Positions 41,221-51,908 of a DNA stretch of 64,000 nucleotides are shown piece by piece; the first letter of the stretch is position 1, and the number at the start of each line of letters is the position of its first letter. The stretch covers positions 92,336 through 156,335 of the forward strand of contig NZ_PJAI02000010.1 in assembly GCF_002843355.2 (NCBI RefSeq), given 5' to 3'. Made by a program: the position numbers and the translations under genes. Below the pieces are notes generated by a model that worked only from the letters and a program-made list of their open reading frames with translations, did no database searches and had not been told where the DNA came from. This DNA comes from Colwellia echini. GTDB lineage: Bacteria > Pseudomonadota > Gammaproteobacteria > Enterobacterales > Alteromonadaceae.

Positions 41221-41233
41221 AATCAACAACTTA
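41221..41233 (+). promoter_or_regulatory. IHF consensus site before CsrB-type RNA 2
   Basis: AATCAACAACTTA fits the IHF consensus at every fixed position and has the same place between box and promoter as in copy 1. Confidence 0.65.
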
Positions 41234-41285
41234 AAATAATCACTTACCGAAATGCAACATTGATTGCCAACATATCTCACATAAA

Positions 41286-41303
41286 TGTGAGACATGTATT
41301 ACA
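41286..41303. promoter_or_regulatory. GacA/UvrY-type upstream activating box of RNA 2
   Basis: TGTGAGACATGTATTACA matches TGTAAG-N6-CTTACA with two differences, and the six central bases are identical to those in copy 1. The centre is about 177 bases from the estimated RNA start, the same distance as in copy 1. Confidence 0.75.
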
Positions 41304-41332
41304 AAAAAAGCAGTACCTTTCAGTACTGCTTT
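41302..41332 (-). terminator. Rho-independent terminator after the GNAT gene
   Basis: AGCAGTAC (41309-41316) and GTACTGCT (41323-41330) form a perfect stem; the A run at 41302-41308 gives the minus strand its T tract. It overlaps the end of the RNA 2 activating box by two bases. Confidence 0.92.
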
Positions 41333-41360
41333 AATTAGAAAGCTTAATCATAATTTAATG

Positions 41361-42023
41361 TTAATTTCGATAATGAACCATAACTGCACCACAAACATTA
41401 CCTACGCTCACCTCTTTAACAGTTTTATAATCTACATCTTGGAAAAATGCTTTAAACTTCCCTGACGTAGCATAAACAGCAACACCTTCACTATCAGGAT
41501 GTTCGTCAAGTACGGTATTTACCGCGGCCATTAAGTAATGTCCAAAACCGTGCTGTTGATGTAATGGGTGAACGGCAATAAATGAGAGGAAATGGAATGT
41601 TTTTAGTGGCACCGCATTAATCACAGTTTGCTCTTTTTGCATCATTTGCTTGGTACTAAAGTATCCAGCATTTAATAGCATTTTAAGACGCCAATGCCAA
41701 AAGCGATCGCTTGTTAGTGTTTCATCTGGGCTATTTATACAAGCAACACCAACCATAGTTTCGCCCAAATATAAGCCAATCATAGGTTGTTTAGCTTGCC
41801 AAAAAGCATTTAATTCTTCTCTAATAGCGCCGCGAAGGCGTTGCTCATAATCATCTTTATCGCTATTAAATATTTCTAAAAATACCGGATCATCATGATA
41901 GGCTTGATATAAAAGTGATGCCGCTAACTTTAACTCATGAGCGCTTAAGTAAGTTGCTTGAACTTTAACATTTTGATTTATAGTGCTATCGATACTAGTT
42001 TCTGCTGATACTTGATCACTCAT
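41361..42023 (-). CDS. GNAT-family acetyltransferase
   Basis: A 220-residue protein with a GNAT fold in its C-terminal two thirds. The acetyl-CoA motif A is FLSFIAVHPLHQQHGFGHYLM, with Gln-x-x-Gly-x-Gly-like spacing. The acceptor substrate is unknown. It is a single gene between the CsrB-type RNA block and syd. Confidence 0.75.
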   Translation of the reverse strand: MSDQVSAETSIDSTINQNVKVQATYLSAHELKLAASLLYQAYHDDPVFLEIFNSDKDDYEQRLRGAIREELNAFWQAKQPMIGLYLGETMVGVACINSPDETLTSDRFWHWRLKMLLNAGYFSTKQMMQKEQTVINAVPLKTFHFLSFIAVHPLHQQHGFGHYLMAAVNTVLDEHPDSEGVAVYATSGKFKAFFQDVDYKTVKEVSVGNVCGAVMVHYRN

Positions 42024-42169
42024 TATTATCTCCTACTCTGATGGTCGGTTACGAAAAGCTAACAATACACAATAACAGTATATTTTCAAAAAGGTCAAAT
42101 ATAATAGTTTAGCGTAGTTATTGTTTGTTATAATTGTAAGGGTCTGTTTATAAGTTAAAATCAATTAAT

Positions 42170-42745
42170 TTATAACAACTTAGGCGTTAATTGCTCAATA
42201 AAATCAGTTAATGAATCACTCAGTTTTTTATGCGGTTTACAGCCCACTTGTTCAACCCAAACCTCACCACTGCTATTATTAACCGAGATGATCATATCTT
42301 CTTCATCAGTAACCGCGAAAAATACAGTTTCAGCTTGCTTTAAGCGTTGCTTCATTAAAATATGCCCAATAATATTTTCTTGCAAGCGAGCAAAGTCCTC
42401 CGAATTCCAAGCAAAAAGTAGTGATAATTCACCTTCAGCACATACTGCATTAATGTCGCTACTAAAAATAGTAGTAAAATACGTTTTAATATCTGGGTGT
42501 AATTCAAGCTTTAAAGCCGACTCCACATTCGAAAAAGTTAATTCATCACCTTCAGTACTACTTTCCATCAAAGCTGGTTGCCAATAATGATGGCTAACAT
42601 CGTGCGGTCCTTGTTCACAGCATGATAACCATTGTTCATCATGCTCTACCGTTGGAAGATGCCCTAATTTTGTTTTATATAGTTCAACATAAGCAGAACT
42701 AAAGTTTAAAAGTGCTTGTGTTAAAGTTTTATTTGTAGATGTCAT
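42170..42745 (-). CDS. syd: SecY-interacting protein Syd
   Basis: A 191-residue cytoplasmic protein of the Syd family, which binds SecY and monitors translocon integrity. Family segments include LGHLPTVEHDEQWLSCC, GELSLLFAWNSEDFARLQENIIGHILMK and FFAVTDEEDMIISVNNSSGEVWVE. I chose ATG 42745 (MTSTNK), preceded by AAAGGAA; the in-frame extension to 42814 is not family-like. It is divergent from queF, as in E. coli. Confidence 0.93.
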   Translation of the reverse strand: MTSTNKTLTQALLNFSSAYVELYKTKLGHLPTVEHDEQWLSCCEQGPHDVSHHYWQPALMESSTEGDELTFSNVESALKLELHPDIKTYFTTIFSSDINAVCAEGELSLLFAWNSEDFARLQENIIGHILMKQRLKQAETVFFAVTDEEDMIISVNNSSGEVWVEQVGCKPHKKLSDSLTDFIEQLTPKLL

Positions 42746-42799
42746 ATCAATAAAATTTCCTTTAAAATAGTAATATATGAGATAACTATTGAAGAATTT

Positions 42800-43702
42800 A
42801 TGGCCAATTATCAAAACTCAAAAGAATTAAGTCAATTAACACTAGGTAAAAGTACACAATATTGCAGTGAATATAACGCAGATCTGTTGCAAGGAGTACC
42901 TAGAAGTTTAAATAGAGATGATTTAGGACTTAATCAACAAGACAATCAAGGTGATAGCCTCCCTAGTTTACCCTTTACTGGTGAAGACGTTTGGTATGGT
43001 TATGAATTGTCTTGGCTCAATGAAAAGGGGAAGCCAATTGTTGCTGTAGCTGAGTTTCGCTTTGCTTGTACTAGTGAAAATATCGTTGAGTCAAAGTCAT
43101 TTAAACTGTATCTCAATAGCTTTAATCAAACACGTTTTGCAAGTATCAAAGATGTGCAATTATTATTAATAAAAGATTTATCTAAAATATCCGGCGCGCC
43201 AGCTAAAGTTAGTTTATTTGGCGTAGATTATTGTCCTGCCTTAGAAATTGCCAAAAGTAATGATAAAAACGTATGTATTGATGGCGCTGATATCAGCATT
43301 GACGATTATCAATATAATGCTCAGCTATTAGCTAGTGCGCATAAATCTGAATCAAGCCCCGATGAAGATAACAATGATTTGGTAGAAGAACATTTAGTTA
43401 GCCACTTATTGAAATCTAATTGTTTGATCACAAATCAACCAGACTGGGCAAGCGTTTATATTCATTATCGCGGTAAAGCAATTGATCATAGTGTTTTATT
43501 GCAATATTTAATTTCATTTCGCCAACACAATGAGTTTCACGAGCAATGTGTGGAAAGAATTTATTGTGATTTACAAAAATTTTGTCAATTACAAGAATTA
43601 ACCGTTTTCGCTCGATATACTCGCCGAGGTGGACTAGACATCAATCCGTTTAGAAGCAGTCATATCGCAACAGCACCTTTTGCAAGAACCTTGCGTCAAT
43701 AA
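42800..43702 (+). CDS. queF: NADPH-dependent 7-cyano-7-deazaguanine reductase
   Basis: A 300-residue bimodular QueF that reduces preQ0 to preQ1 in queuosine synthesis. The catalytic Cys and nearby Asp are in LLKSNCLITNQPDW. HEQCVERIYCDL holds the conserved Glu and His of the substrate site. It is slightly longer than E. coli QueF (282). It is divergent from syd. Confidence 0.95.
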   Translation: MANYQNSKELSQLTLGKSTQYCSEYNADLLQGVPRSLNRDDLGLNQQDNQGDSLPSLPFTGEDVWYGYELSWLNEKGKPIVAVAEFRFACTSENIVESKSFKLYLNSFNQTRFASIKDVQLLLIKDLSKISGAPAKVSLFGVDYCPALEIAKSNDKNVCIDGADISIDDYQYNAQLLASAHKSESSPDEDNNDLVEEHLVSHLLKSNCLITNQPDWASVYIHYRGKAIDHSVLLQYLISFRQHNEFHEQCVERIYCDLQKFCQLQELTVFARYTRRGGLDINPFRSSHIATAPFARTLRQ

Positions 43703-44073
43703 CTATTTACTTAAGCTGGCCTGTGGACTATATTATTTTTAAGATACTGAAAATTAATAAGTAAATATGAATTTATCACTATCATGCTTATCCAGTTTTC
43801 AGTTTAGTTAGTCTCTAAATACAACAAAGCGTATATTTATCGAGCAAAAAAAATACTGATTGCTATTATTAATTAATAAATCTTATTAACGACATGAGAA
43901 ATAAACTATTATTTTTTAACACAATACTGATTAATAAAGTATTTAACTTTAAAATTGGCTTATACTCAGCTAAATTAAAGAACGATGAACAATGTTAAAA
44001 AGAATCGGCTATAACATTGTATTCCACTTAGTAGCTTCTCAATAAGTTAAGCCTTCAAGGATATATTGGTTTT
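43703..44073. other. Gene-free stretch between queF and the diguanylate cyclase
   Basis: A+T-rich flank with one copy of the dispersed palindrome at 43746-43803. I see no other gene or terminator here; the promoter of the diguanylate cyclase gene should lie in the right half. Confidence 0.5.
43746..43803. repeat. Dispersed palindromic element after queF
   Basis: Arms ACTGAAAA and ATAAG on the left pair with CTTAT and TTTTCAGT on the right, in the frame ATGCTTATCCAGTTTTCAG that recurs in the other copies. Confidence 0.6.
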
Positions 44074-45684
44074 ATGAATGACACTTCTATCGCTCAAAAG
44101 CAGCTAATAGCACTAAAAAAGAAGCTTGATACTGCTATTGAGTCTCGTAGTTTATTAGAAGATGACTTTAACCTGCAATCAAATTTGCTTATTCAGTTCA
44201 TTAGCAAATTAACGTTAATCTCTAAAGGTATTGACCTTGAGTTAGATAACCGTTTAGCTGAGTTAAGAACTTTATTTACCAAGTCTGCGCCTATTGGTGA
44301 TATTTCTGACAAAATCTCTGCTATTTCTAAACTATTACAACAACACAGTATTACTAATGAAAAAAACATTAGACAGATGCATGAGCAATTTAATCAAGCA
44401 GGACAAAGCTTACAAAAAATTAATGGCTTACCCGATAACCTACGTAGAGATTTACGAGCATTATTAGCTAAAACAAAAGATAATAAAGATGCGTTAATAC
44501 AATATATTCCTTTATTAAGTCAGTTATTAACACTTTATGATCATGCCTTAAATACCAAAACATCGTTACCTACAAAGGGTTTATTACAGCCTCCTGCACT
44601 AAAACCTGCAGTACAAAAGCCGTTATCTGAAATAGAGTTAACTCCTTTTGATACTAGTTTGCTTGAAAAAATATCAATATCGCTTAGTTCATTACCTTTA
44701 TCAAAGGAACACACTAATGACTTATTAGCGATAAAGAAAAAGTTAATGACAGATCAGTCAAGCGATGAAGTATTACATCACTTGATCGAAATATTTGATG
44801 TTATCGTTGCTGATTTCAAAGATGAACAAAGCAGCGCTAAAAACTTTTTAACCCATTTAAGTGCTACATTAACAACAGTGCAGAGTGCAGTTAGAGAAAC
44901 GATTGATTCACACCATAGCACTCAGTTAACTCATGATAAAATCAATAAAAAGCTGCAACTACAATTAACCGAAATGACTGGCAGTGTTGAAAAAGCTTTA
45001 TCTTTAAATCAGGTAAAAGAAGACATTAATGAAAAGTTGCTATTTATTTCTAAAACATTAGAGCAGAAGTCTAAGTTTGAACAATACAGCCATAAACAAT
45101 TAGCAGAAAAATTAGATGAAATGTCGGCAAAAGTAGAGCTACTTGAAAAGCAAAGTAAAATATTTGACGAAAAACTAGCAATACAACAACAAAAAAGTAT
45201 GCAAGATGCACTTACCAAATTAGCGAACAGAGCTGCATTTGATGATTATTTCGCTAAATCTATGGTTCGCTTTCATCACAAGCCTTTTGGTCTTGCCTTA
45301 GTAGTGATGGATATAGATGACTTTAAAAGTATTAACGATACTTATGGCCATACCGCAGGAGATAAAACCTTACAAGTTATTGCTAACACCATAGTTAAAA
45401 ACGTTAGTAAAGGGGTGTTTGTTGGTAGATATGGCGGCGAAGAGTTTGTGTTAATCTATTCTAATGTAAAACAAGAAGCACTATTAACCGAGCTTAATAA
45501 CTTAAACAAGTGTATCGCTAGCCTACCATTTAAATTTAAAGATACAAAAGTAAGTATTACACTTTCAATTGGCGCAGCGCATGTAGGCTCAGAGGATAAT
45601 ATTCATACCGTGTTTGAACGTGCAGATCAAGCAATGTACAAAGCTAAAAAACAAGGTAAAAATCAAGTTATTTATTCTACATAA
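44074..45684 (+). CDS. Diguanylate cyclase (GGDEF) with coiled-coil sensor region
   Basis: A 536-residue cytoplasmic protein. The first 370 or so residues are helical and heptad-like with no membrane segment; the GGDEF domain occupies about 375-535. The active site is GRYGGEEFVLIYS (GGEEF near residue 453), with DIDDFKSINDTYGH for metal and substrate binding, so c-di-GMP synthesis is likely. No RxxD inhibitory site is present five residues before GGEEF. Input is probably through oligomerisation or a protein partner. Confidence 0.9.
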   Translation: MNDTSIAQKQLIALKKKLDTAIESRSLLEDDFNLQSNLLIQFISKLTLISKGIDLELDNRLAELRTLFTKSAPIGDISDKISAISKLLQQHSITNEKNIRQMHEQFNQAGQSLQKINGLPDNLRRDLRALLAKTKDNKDALIQYIPLLSQLLTLYDHALNTKTSLPTKGLLQPPALKPAVQKPLSEIELTPFDTSLLEKISISLSSLPLSKEHTNDLLAIKKKLMTDQSSDEVLHHLIEIFDVIVADFKDEQSSAKNFLTHLSATLTTVQSAVRETIDSHHSTQLTHDKINKKLQLQLTEMTGSVEKALSLNQVKEDINEKLLFISKTLEQKSKFEQYSHKQLAEKLDEMSAKVELLEKQSKIFDEKLAIQQQKSMQDALTKLANRAAFDDYFAKSMVRFHHKPFGLALVVMDIDDFKSINDTYGHTAGDKTLQVIANTIVKNVSKGVFVGRYGGEEFVLIYSNVKQEALLTELNNLNKCIASLPFKFKDTKVSITLSIGAAHVGSEDNIHTVFERADQAMYKAKKQGKNQVIYST

Positions 45685-45849
45685 TCAGCAACCTATCAAT
45701 TATTTGATAAAGCATATTTTATAGTTCATATTAATAATATGCTTTGTTAATAAAATTTATCAAATCTTTACAGCATAAAATTCAACACTTCATCAATCAA
45801 CGATATTTCACCTTAATATTTTTCGTAACTAGCATAAAAGGAACTACTT

Positions 45850-47196
45850 ATGCATACACAGATTAACCCTGTTGGAAATATGAACTTGTTATCACAATCT
45901 GAAGTAAATCAACTTCAGAAGTCATCTACTAGTACTTTATATCAGCTATATCGAAACTGTTCACTTGCAGTGCTAAATTCTGGCTCTACAACAGATGATG
46001 CCGAAGAGATTTATCAAAAACATCTGGATTTTGAAATTCAAGTATTAAGACGAGAGCGCGGTGTTAAAATTGATTTAGAAAATGCCCCAAGCCACGCTTT
46101 TGTTGATGATAAAATAATTAGAGGGATCCGTGAGCACCTATCAGCGGTAATGCGAGATATATTATTTTTACATAGCCGATATAGAAATATTCCTGTGTCA
46201 TCACAAGAAATTACAGATGCCACCTTTGATATTTTACGTAATGCTAATGCCATATTACCCGAAACAGAGCCAAACTTAGTCACTTGCTGGGGTGGCCACT
46301 CAATTAAACACCACGAATACAAATATACCAAAGATGTTGGCTATCAACTTGGTTTACGCGGTTTTAATATTTGTACCGGTTGTGGTCCTGGGGCAATGAA
46401 AGGACCAATGAAAGGTGCAACTATAGGTCATGCCAAGCAACGCATCAAAACAGGCCGTTATATTGGTTTAACTGAGCCTAGTATTATTGCTGCTGAGCCG
46501 CCTAACGCGATAGTCAATGAATTAGTTATTATGCCTGATATTGAAAAACGTTTAGAGGCCTTTGTTAGAATGTCGCATGGTATTATCATTTTTCCAGGCG
46601 GTGCAGGTACCGCAGAAGAGTTGCTTTATGTATTAGGTATTATGCTTAACGAGAATAATGCGCAACAACAATTACCTATTATTCTTACAGGACCGGAAGG
46701 TTCTAAAGAGTATTTTACTGAAATTGACGCCTTTATTGGCGCAACACTTGGTGAACAAGCACAGTCTTTATACCAAATAGTAGTTGATGATGCGGCTAAA
46801 GTTGCACAATTACTAAAACACGGGCAAGATAAAGTGATAGCACACCGAAAAGAAACAGGAGATGCCTTTCATTTCAACTGGTCTCTAATCATAGCTGAAA
46901 ATTTTCAATATCCTTTTGAACCAAACCACGAAAACATGGCGAATTTAAGTATTAGTCATGATCTGCCAACTGCAGAGCTCGCGGCAAATTTACGACGAGC
47001 ATTTTCAGGTATTGTTGCCGGTAATGTTAAGGCTGGTGGTATTAAAGCAATTAAAGAATTTGGCCCTTTTGAAATATCTGGCGATAAAAAAATTATGGCA
47101 TTAATGGATAAATTACTTACTTCATTTGTTAACCAAGGACGTATGAAGCTACCTGGTAGCAAATATATTCCATGTTACAAAGTTATTGAGGGTTAA
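45850..47196 (+). CDS. ppnN: Nucleotide 5'-monophosphate nucleosidase PpnN
   Basis: A 448-residue LOG-family enzyme (YgdH) cleaving purine and pyrimidine 5'-monophosphates to the base and ribose 5-phosphate; the E. coli protein is stimulated by (p)ppGpp. The signature [17 protein letters not shown] is present, with [14 protein letters not shown] before it. The length matches E. coli PpnN (454). It lies two bases ahead of xni. Confidence 0.95.
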   Translation: MHTQINPVGNMNLLSQSEVNQLQKSSTSTLYQLYRNCSLAVLNSGSTTDDAEEIYQKHLDFEIQVLRRERGVKIDLENAPSHAFVDDKIIRGIREHLSAVMRDILFLHSRYRNIPVSSQEITDATFDILRNANAILPETEPNLVTCWGGHSIKHHEYKYTKDVGYQLGLRGFNICTGCGPGAMKGPMKGATIGHAKQRIKTGRYIGLTEPSIIAAEPPNAIVNELVIMPDIEKRLEAFVRMSHGIIIFPGGAGTAEELLYVLGIMLNENNAQQQLPIILTGPEGSKEYFTEIDAFIGATLGEQAQSLYQIVVDDAAKVAQLLKHGQDKVIAHRKETGDAFHFNWSLIIAENFQYPFEPNHENMANLSISHDLPTAELAANLRRAFSGIVAGNVKAGGIKAIKEFGPFEISGDKKIMALMDKLLTSFVNQGRMKLPGSKYIPCYKVIEG

Positions 47197-47198
47197 CT

Positions 47199-48065
47199 TT
47201 GGGGGCTCATTTAATTCTTATTGATGCACTTAATCTGATTCGTCGTGTGTACGCGGTACAAGAGCGCCCGTTTATCCAACTTAAACAGCAAAATAACGAC
47301 CAATTATCCCCGAGTACACAAAAACAAGTACTGTTTAATACTCAAAATACCTGTGTCAATGCACTGCAGAAAATAATTAATCAACTAACGCCAACTCATG
47401 CACTTGCTGTATTTGATTCTCAACAACCTTGTTGGCGTTATCAGATTTTTGACGGGTATAAAAAGGGTCGCAAGAAAATGCCTGACTCACTCGCTGCAAA
47501 ACTACCTGATATCCAAGATGCATTTATGGAGTATGGTGTCGATTCATTAACCTCGGTGGAAGATGAAGCGGATGATCTCATTGCCACTTTAGCAGTAAAA
47601 ATGGCATTGCATGGGCAACGTGTCACTATCATCTCAACCGACAAAGGTTATTTATCTTTATTAAGTCCTAACATACATTTATATGATTATTTTAATCGTC
47701 GATATTTAGATGAAGAGCACGTACAAAGCAAGTTTAATGTTAAGTCTTCTCAACTAATTGACTTTTGGACATTAACGGGTGATAGCACTAATAAAATAGA
47801 AGGTGTGGAAGGCGTTGGTCAAGTTACTGCAGCCAAGTTAATTAATCAATATGGCTCATTAAAGGCCATCATTAACGCTGATGACTTACCTAGTGCACTC
47901 GAAAAAAAATTAACAGATAGCATTGATAAAATGGAGTTAGCGCGCAAACTGTTAACACTCAAGCAAGATATTCCTCTAGGCTTTAATTTAAAAGATATTC
48001 GCTTAGCATCGGCAACTGAATTTGAGCCTAATAATGTGGTGGGTATAAATACCAAACGTGATTAA
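47199..48065 (+). CDS. xni: Flap endonuclease Xni
   Basis: A 288-residue 5'-nuclease of the ExoIX/FEN family. Metal-site acids appear in LILIDALNLIRR, EDEADDLIATLA and STDKGYLSLL; a helix-hairpin-helix follows at KIEGVEGVGQVTAAKL. It begins with TTG at 47199, two bases after the ppnN stop and with GAGGG upstream; the first residues align with E. coli Xni. It is a little longer than the E. coli protein (251). Confidence 0.93.
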   Translation: MGAHLILIDALNLIRRVYAVQERPFIQLKQQNNDQLSPSTQKQVLFNTQNTCVNALQKIINQLTPTHALAVFDSQQPCWRYQIFDGYKKGRKKMPDSLAAKLPDIQDAFMEYGVDSLTSVEDEADDLIATLAVKMALHGQRVTIISTDKGYLSLLSPNIHLYDYFNRRYLDEEHVQSKFNVKSSQLIDFWTLTGDSTNKIEGVEGVGQVTAAKLINQYGSLKAIINADDLPSALEKKLTDSIDKMELARKLLTLKQDIPLGFNLKDIRLASATEFEPNNVVGINTKRD

Positions 48066-48080
48066 ATTAGATTAATTACG

Positions 48081-48122
48081 TTTTAGTTTTAGTTTTAGTT
48101 TTAGTTTTAGTTTTAGTTTTAG
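48081..48122. repeat. Hexanucleotide tandem repeat (TTTTAG)x7
   Basis: Seven perfect copies of TTTTAG begin 15 bases after the xni stop. It is non-coding, and its copy number equals that of the unrelated (AAGTCT)x7 at 3232. Confidence 0.95.
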
Positions 48123-48170
48123 CGGCGATAATGATTCAGAAGCTTAGGATTGTGAAATATTTTACCCATT

Positions 48171-48206
48171 AAAAAAGCTATCAAGTTTATCCCTTGATAG
48201 CTTTTT
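48171..48206. terminator. Bidirectional terminator between xni and rlmM
   Basis: AAAAAAGCTATCAAG, loop TTTATCC, CTTGATAGCTTTTT: a perfect stem with A and T tracts that can serve both converging genes. Confidence 0.93.
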
Positions 48207-48297
48207 AATAGTTCAGAACGCGGCTAATTTATTATATATATTTAACCTAGCTCAGTTAAGCTAGTACGCTTAAACTACTACAGTTAAAATAAATAAA

Positions 48298-49407
48298 CTA
48301 CGCCTCTTTATTGCTTAATGGTGCAGGAGATAATAAACGCGCATGCACAGTAACTTCTTCACGATCATAATAAAGATGTTTAGCATAAAGTTCATATTTC
48401 ACATTATGCTCGCTAAACGCATCTTTAATTGCTTGTAAGTCATTGGTTACTTGTTGGTATCTACCTTTCATCGGCAGTTTTAAGTTAAACATCGCCTCTT
48501 TACAATAGCCGTGCAATAACCAATCGCTCATCAACTTGGCAACACGTTGTGGCTTTTCAATCATATCACATACTAACCAATAAACATTTTGCTTCATTGG
48601 CACATATTTAAAGCCATCCATCATTTTATGCTTAACCTGGCCAGTCTCCATCAAAGACTCAGCCATAGGGCCATTATCTATTGCGGTAACCATCATGCCA
48701 CGGCGAACTAATTGATAAGTCCAACCACCTGGCGCAGAGCCTAAATCTACTGCATTCATACCAGAGGTTAAGCGCTCGTCCCATTCATCTCGCGGAATAA
48801 AATGCAAAAAGGCTTCATCTAGCTTTAACGTAGAGCGACTTGGCGAGGCACTGGGGAATTTTAATCGTGGAATACCCATCACATGCGGCGAGCTATTTCG
48901 TACTAATGAAAAGCCTAAAATCACTTCTTGACCATTGAGAAATAACGCATGTAATATTGCGCCATCCGGATCAGCCGCTGAATTATTGCTTTTTTGCGTT
49001 AATATATTTTCTTTACGCAATGCTTGGCGAAGTGGTACTGAAAGCTTACGGCAAAACTTGCTTAATGCTTTACCATCATTGTCGTCAGGCATTTCCATAC
49101 GCAGGTCGGTATATTGCCATTCATTACCTAACACATCGATAATAGCTTCAACACGATTATAATCAGGTAATTCGATTTTATCTGCAACCGTAACAAACCA
49201 CTGACGAGCAAAAATAAGTCGATTTAACGGCAACTTATTCATTAAAGCTTCACCATGCTCACTGACGTGCAAGTGGAAAAAAACAATACCTTGGTTTTTC
49301 TTAAGCTCTAAATAGCCATACATTTCATTCCAAGCGGCTTTCTCTTGGATTTCTGCGCCACACTCTTTCTCGAAGCCCGGTCGACAAAACAATACGATAG
49401 AAGTCAT
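48298..49407 (-). CDS. rlmM: 23S rRNA 2'-O-ribose methyltransferase RlmM
   Basis: A 369-residue SAM-dependent enzyme methylating C2498 of 23S rRNA. An N-terminal THUMP-like region precedes a Rossmann methyltransferase domain with AVDLGSAPGGWTYQLVRRGM, VTAIDNGPM, VYWLVCDMIEKP and FNLKLPMKGRYQ. The length matches E. coli RlmM (366). Confidence 0.96.
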   Translation of the reverse strand: MTSIVLFCRPGFEKECGAEIQEKAAWNEMYGYLELKKNQGIVFFHLHVSEHGEALMNKLPLNRLIFARQWFVTVADKIELPDYNRVEAIIDVLGNEWQYTDLRMEMPDDNDGKALSKFCRKLSVPLRQALRKENILTQKSNNSAADPDGAILHALFLNGQEVILGFSLVRNSSPHVMGIPRLKFPSASPSRSTLKLDEAFLHFIPRDEWDERLTSGMNAVDLGSAPGGWTYQLVRRGMMVTAIDNGPMAESLMETGQVKHKMMDGFKYVPMKQNVYWLVCDMIEKPQRVAKLMSDWLLHGYCKEAMFNLKLPMKGRYQQVTNDLQAIKDAFSEHNVKYELYAKHLYYDREEVTVHARLLSPAPLSNKEA

Positions 49408-49542
49408 ATTTTATTTTTACCTTGTATACCTCTTGATTATTTATTGATTATCCTTGAATTAAGATTTCAATAAAGTAACCGCAAGATTAATAATGCAACA
49501 ATTACTTAAGCTTACATAAAGCTACATAAATAAATGCTACAG

Positions 49543-49995
49543 TTAAAATTTATTTTTACTTTCAAATGCTAGCATTAACCAAGCGAATGCAAATGAAATA
49601 CCGCCAAACGGGGTTAACTTTCCGAGTGTTATTGGTAGTGCGGATAATGATTCGGAAAATTCAAACAATGTTTTGATGTAAATTATGCCACAAAAGCACA
49701 CAATACCTACCACAAACGCAATACTAGCGCTTATCAATATCTTAGAGTGTTTATTTACATTACTAGTTTTGAGCCAAACTAAGCTAGCAAATAACGCAAG
49801 CGTATGAATAAACTGATATTGTAGCGCTGTAGCTAAACTAGATTGTGCACTTAGTGATAATGCTTGACCACCGTGTGCTAGCCAAGCGCCGAATAGTACA
49901 GAAAAACAGCCACTGATACCAACAAAAACCATCAAAGCGCGAAGTAAATTATTTCCTCGGCGATAAATAATTTGTTCACTTTTATTATTACGCAT
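49543..49995 (-). CDS. DUF423 membrane protein
   Basis: A 150-residue protein with four predicted membrane helices and the family stretches FGAWLAHGG and LPITLGKLTPFGGISFAFAW. It belongs to the DUF423 (YgdD-like) family; function unknown. It lies downstream of rlmM's neighbourhood partner genes as ygdD does beside rlmM in E. coli. Confidence 0.85.
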   Translation of the reverse strand: MRNNKSEQIIYRRGNNLLRALMVFVGISGCFSVLFGAWLAHGGQALSLSAQSSLATALQYQFIHTLALFASLVWLKTSNVNKHSKILISASIAFVVGIVCFCGIIYIKTLFEFSESLSALPITLGKLTPFGGISFAFAWLMLAFESKNKF

Positions 49996-50038
49996 GATTT
50001 ATCACCATTTTAGATTTACCACCATTTTATAATGCTAG

Positions 50039-50785
50039 CTATTGAGAAGTTAAATGTTCAATAAATGCAGTAACTTCTTTGGCGGCACCCTTCATGTGCT
50101 CTGCATAAGTAAAGCCTGATTTAACCCGTGGTTTTAAACTATGATCACCATCGTCTAAAAAAACGCACTGGCAATGTTCAGGCAGCTGATAGTCAATTAT
50201 TTCAGCTTTGTCACCTAAGGTATCACGTTCACCTTGCACTATTAATATTGGTTTAGCTGAGCTTTGTAGTGGTTCTAGCCGTAATTTATCAGGCTTTTTC
50301 GTTGGGTGAAATGGATAGCCAAAACAAAATACACCGGAAATAGAATTTAGTTCATTATCGGTTAAATCGTCAGGCTCAATTACATTGCCTTTTTTAGCAA
50401 CTAAGGTTGCGGCAACGCGAGAGCCCATAGACTTTCCGCCAATAAATAAAGGTAAGTGTTTACTTAGTCCTTGTTGTGTTTGTTTAGTATTCTCAGCGTT
50501 TAAATAGTGAATGACCGCTTTGTAACAAGCAAGTAATTTAGGCATTCTATCAGGTGGGTATCGTTTACCTGTTAAGGCACGTTTATCCATAAACGGAAAG
50601 TTAAAACGTAATACATTAATACCTAAATTATTAAACAATGCTGACATTTCATTCATGAACTCGTGATTCATGTTAGCGCCAGCACCGTGGGCAAAAATCA
50701 CTTGTGCTTTAGCATTATTAACAGTGTTCCATAAGATACTTATTTCACTGTCATCAGCTAGTTGAATGGTTTCTTTTTTATTCAT
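50039..50785 (-). CDS. Alpha/beta-hydrolase of the KANL3/Tex30-like family
   Basis: A 248-residue cytoplasmic hydrolase-fold protein. Segments include VIFAHGAGANMNHEFM (oxyanion loop), GGKSMGSRVAATL (Ser nucleophile elbow), LIVQGERDTLG (acid) and DGDHSLKPR (His). The substrate is unknown. It ends 43 bases before the DUF423 start on the same strand, so the two may be co-transcribed. Confidence 0.8.
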   Translation of the reverse strand: MNKKETIQLADDSEISILWNTVNNAKAQVIFAHGAGANMNHEFMNEMSALFNNLGINVLRFNFPFMDKRALTGKRYPPDRMPKLLACYKAVIHYLNAENTKQTQQGLSKHLPLFIGGKSMGSRVAATLVAKKGNVIEPDDLTDNELNSISGVFCFGYPFHPTKKPDKLRLEPLQSSAKPILIVQGERDTLGDKAEIIDYQLPEHCQCVFLDDGDHSLKPRVKSGFTYAEHMKGAAKEVTAFIEHLTSQ

Positions 50786-50949
50786 TAATTACCTTAACTA
50801 TTTTCAGTTGATGCTTATAGCATTTACAAATGAATTATTTATTCCTTCAAATGGTATTATCTCGCAACTTTTAAATGCTCGGATTCAGTGAGTTCTAAAA
50901 TTGCTCAATAGCTCTAAACATACTTACGAATGCTCGCCTATATATAACG

Positions 50950-50974
50950 AAAAAGGTGCACTTGGCACCTTTTT
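50950..50974. terminator. Terminator after kdsA
   Basis: AAAAAGGTGC, loop ACTTG, GCACCTTTTT: a symmetrical hairpin 30 bases beyond the kdsA stop, with a T run on either strand. Confidence 0.92.
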
Positions 50975-51004
50975 ATTAACGACTCATAAGTTAGACATTA
51001 ATAA

Positions 51005-51880
<876 letters not shown>

Positions 51881-51908
51881 TTATTATATAAAACAAATTC
51901 TACATGGC

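Noticed and set aside
42746..42814. N-terminal extension of syd overlapping queF
   Set aside because: It would overlap the divergent queF start, and the added residues do not resemble Syd proteins.
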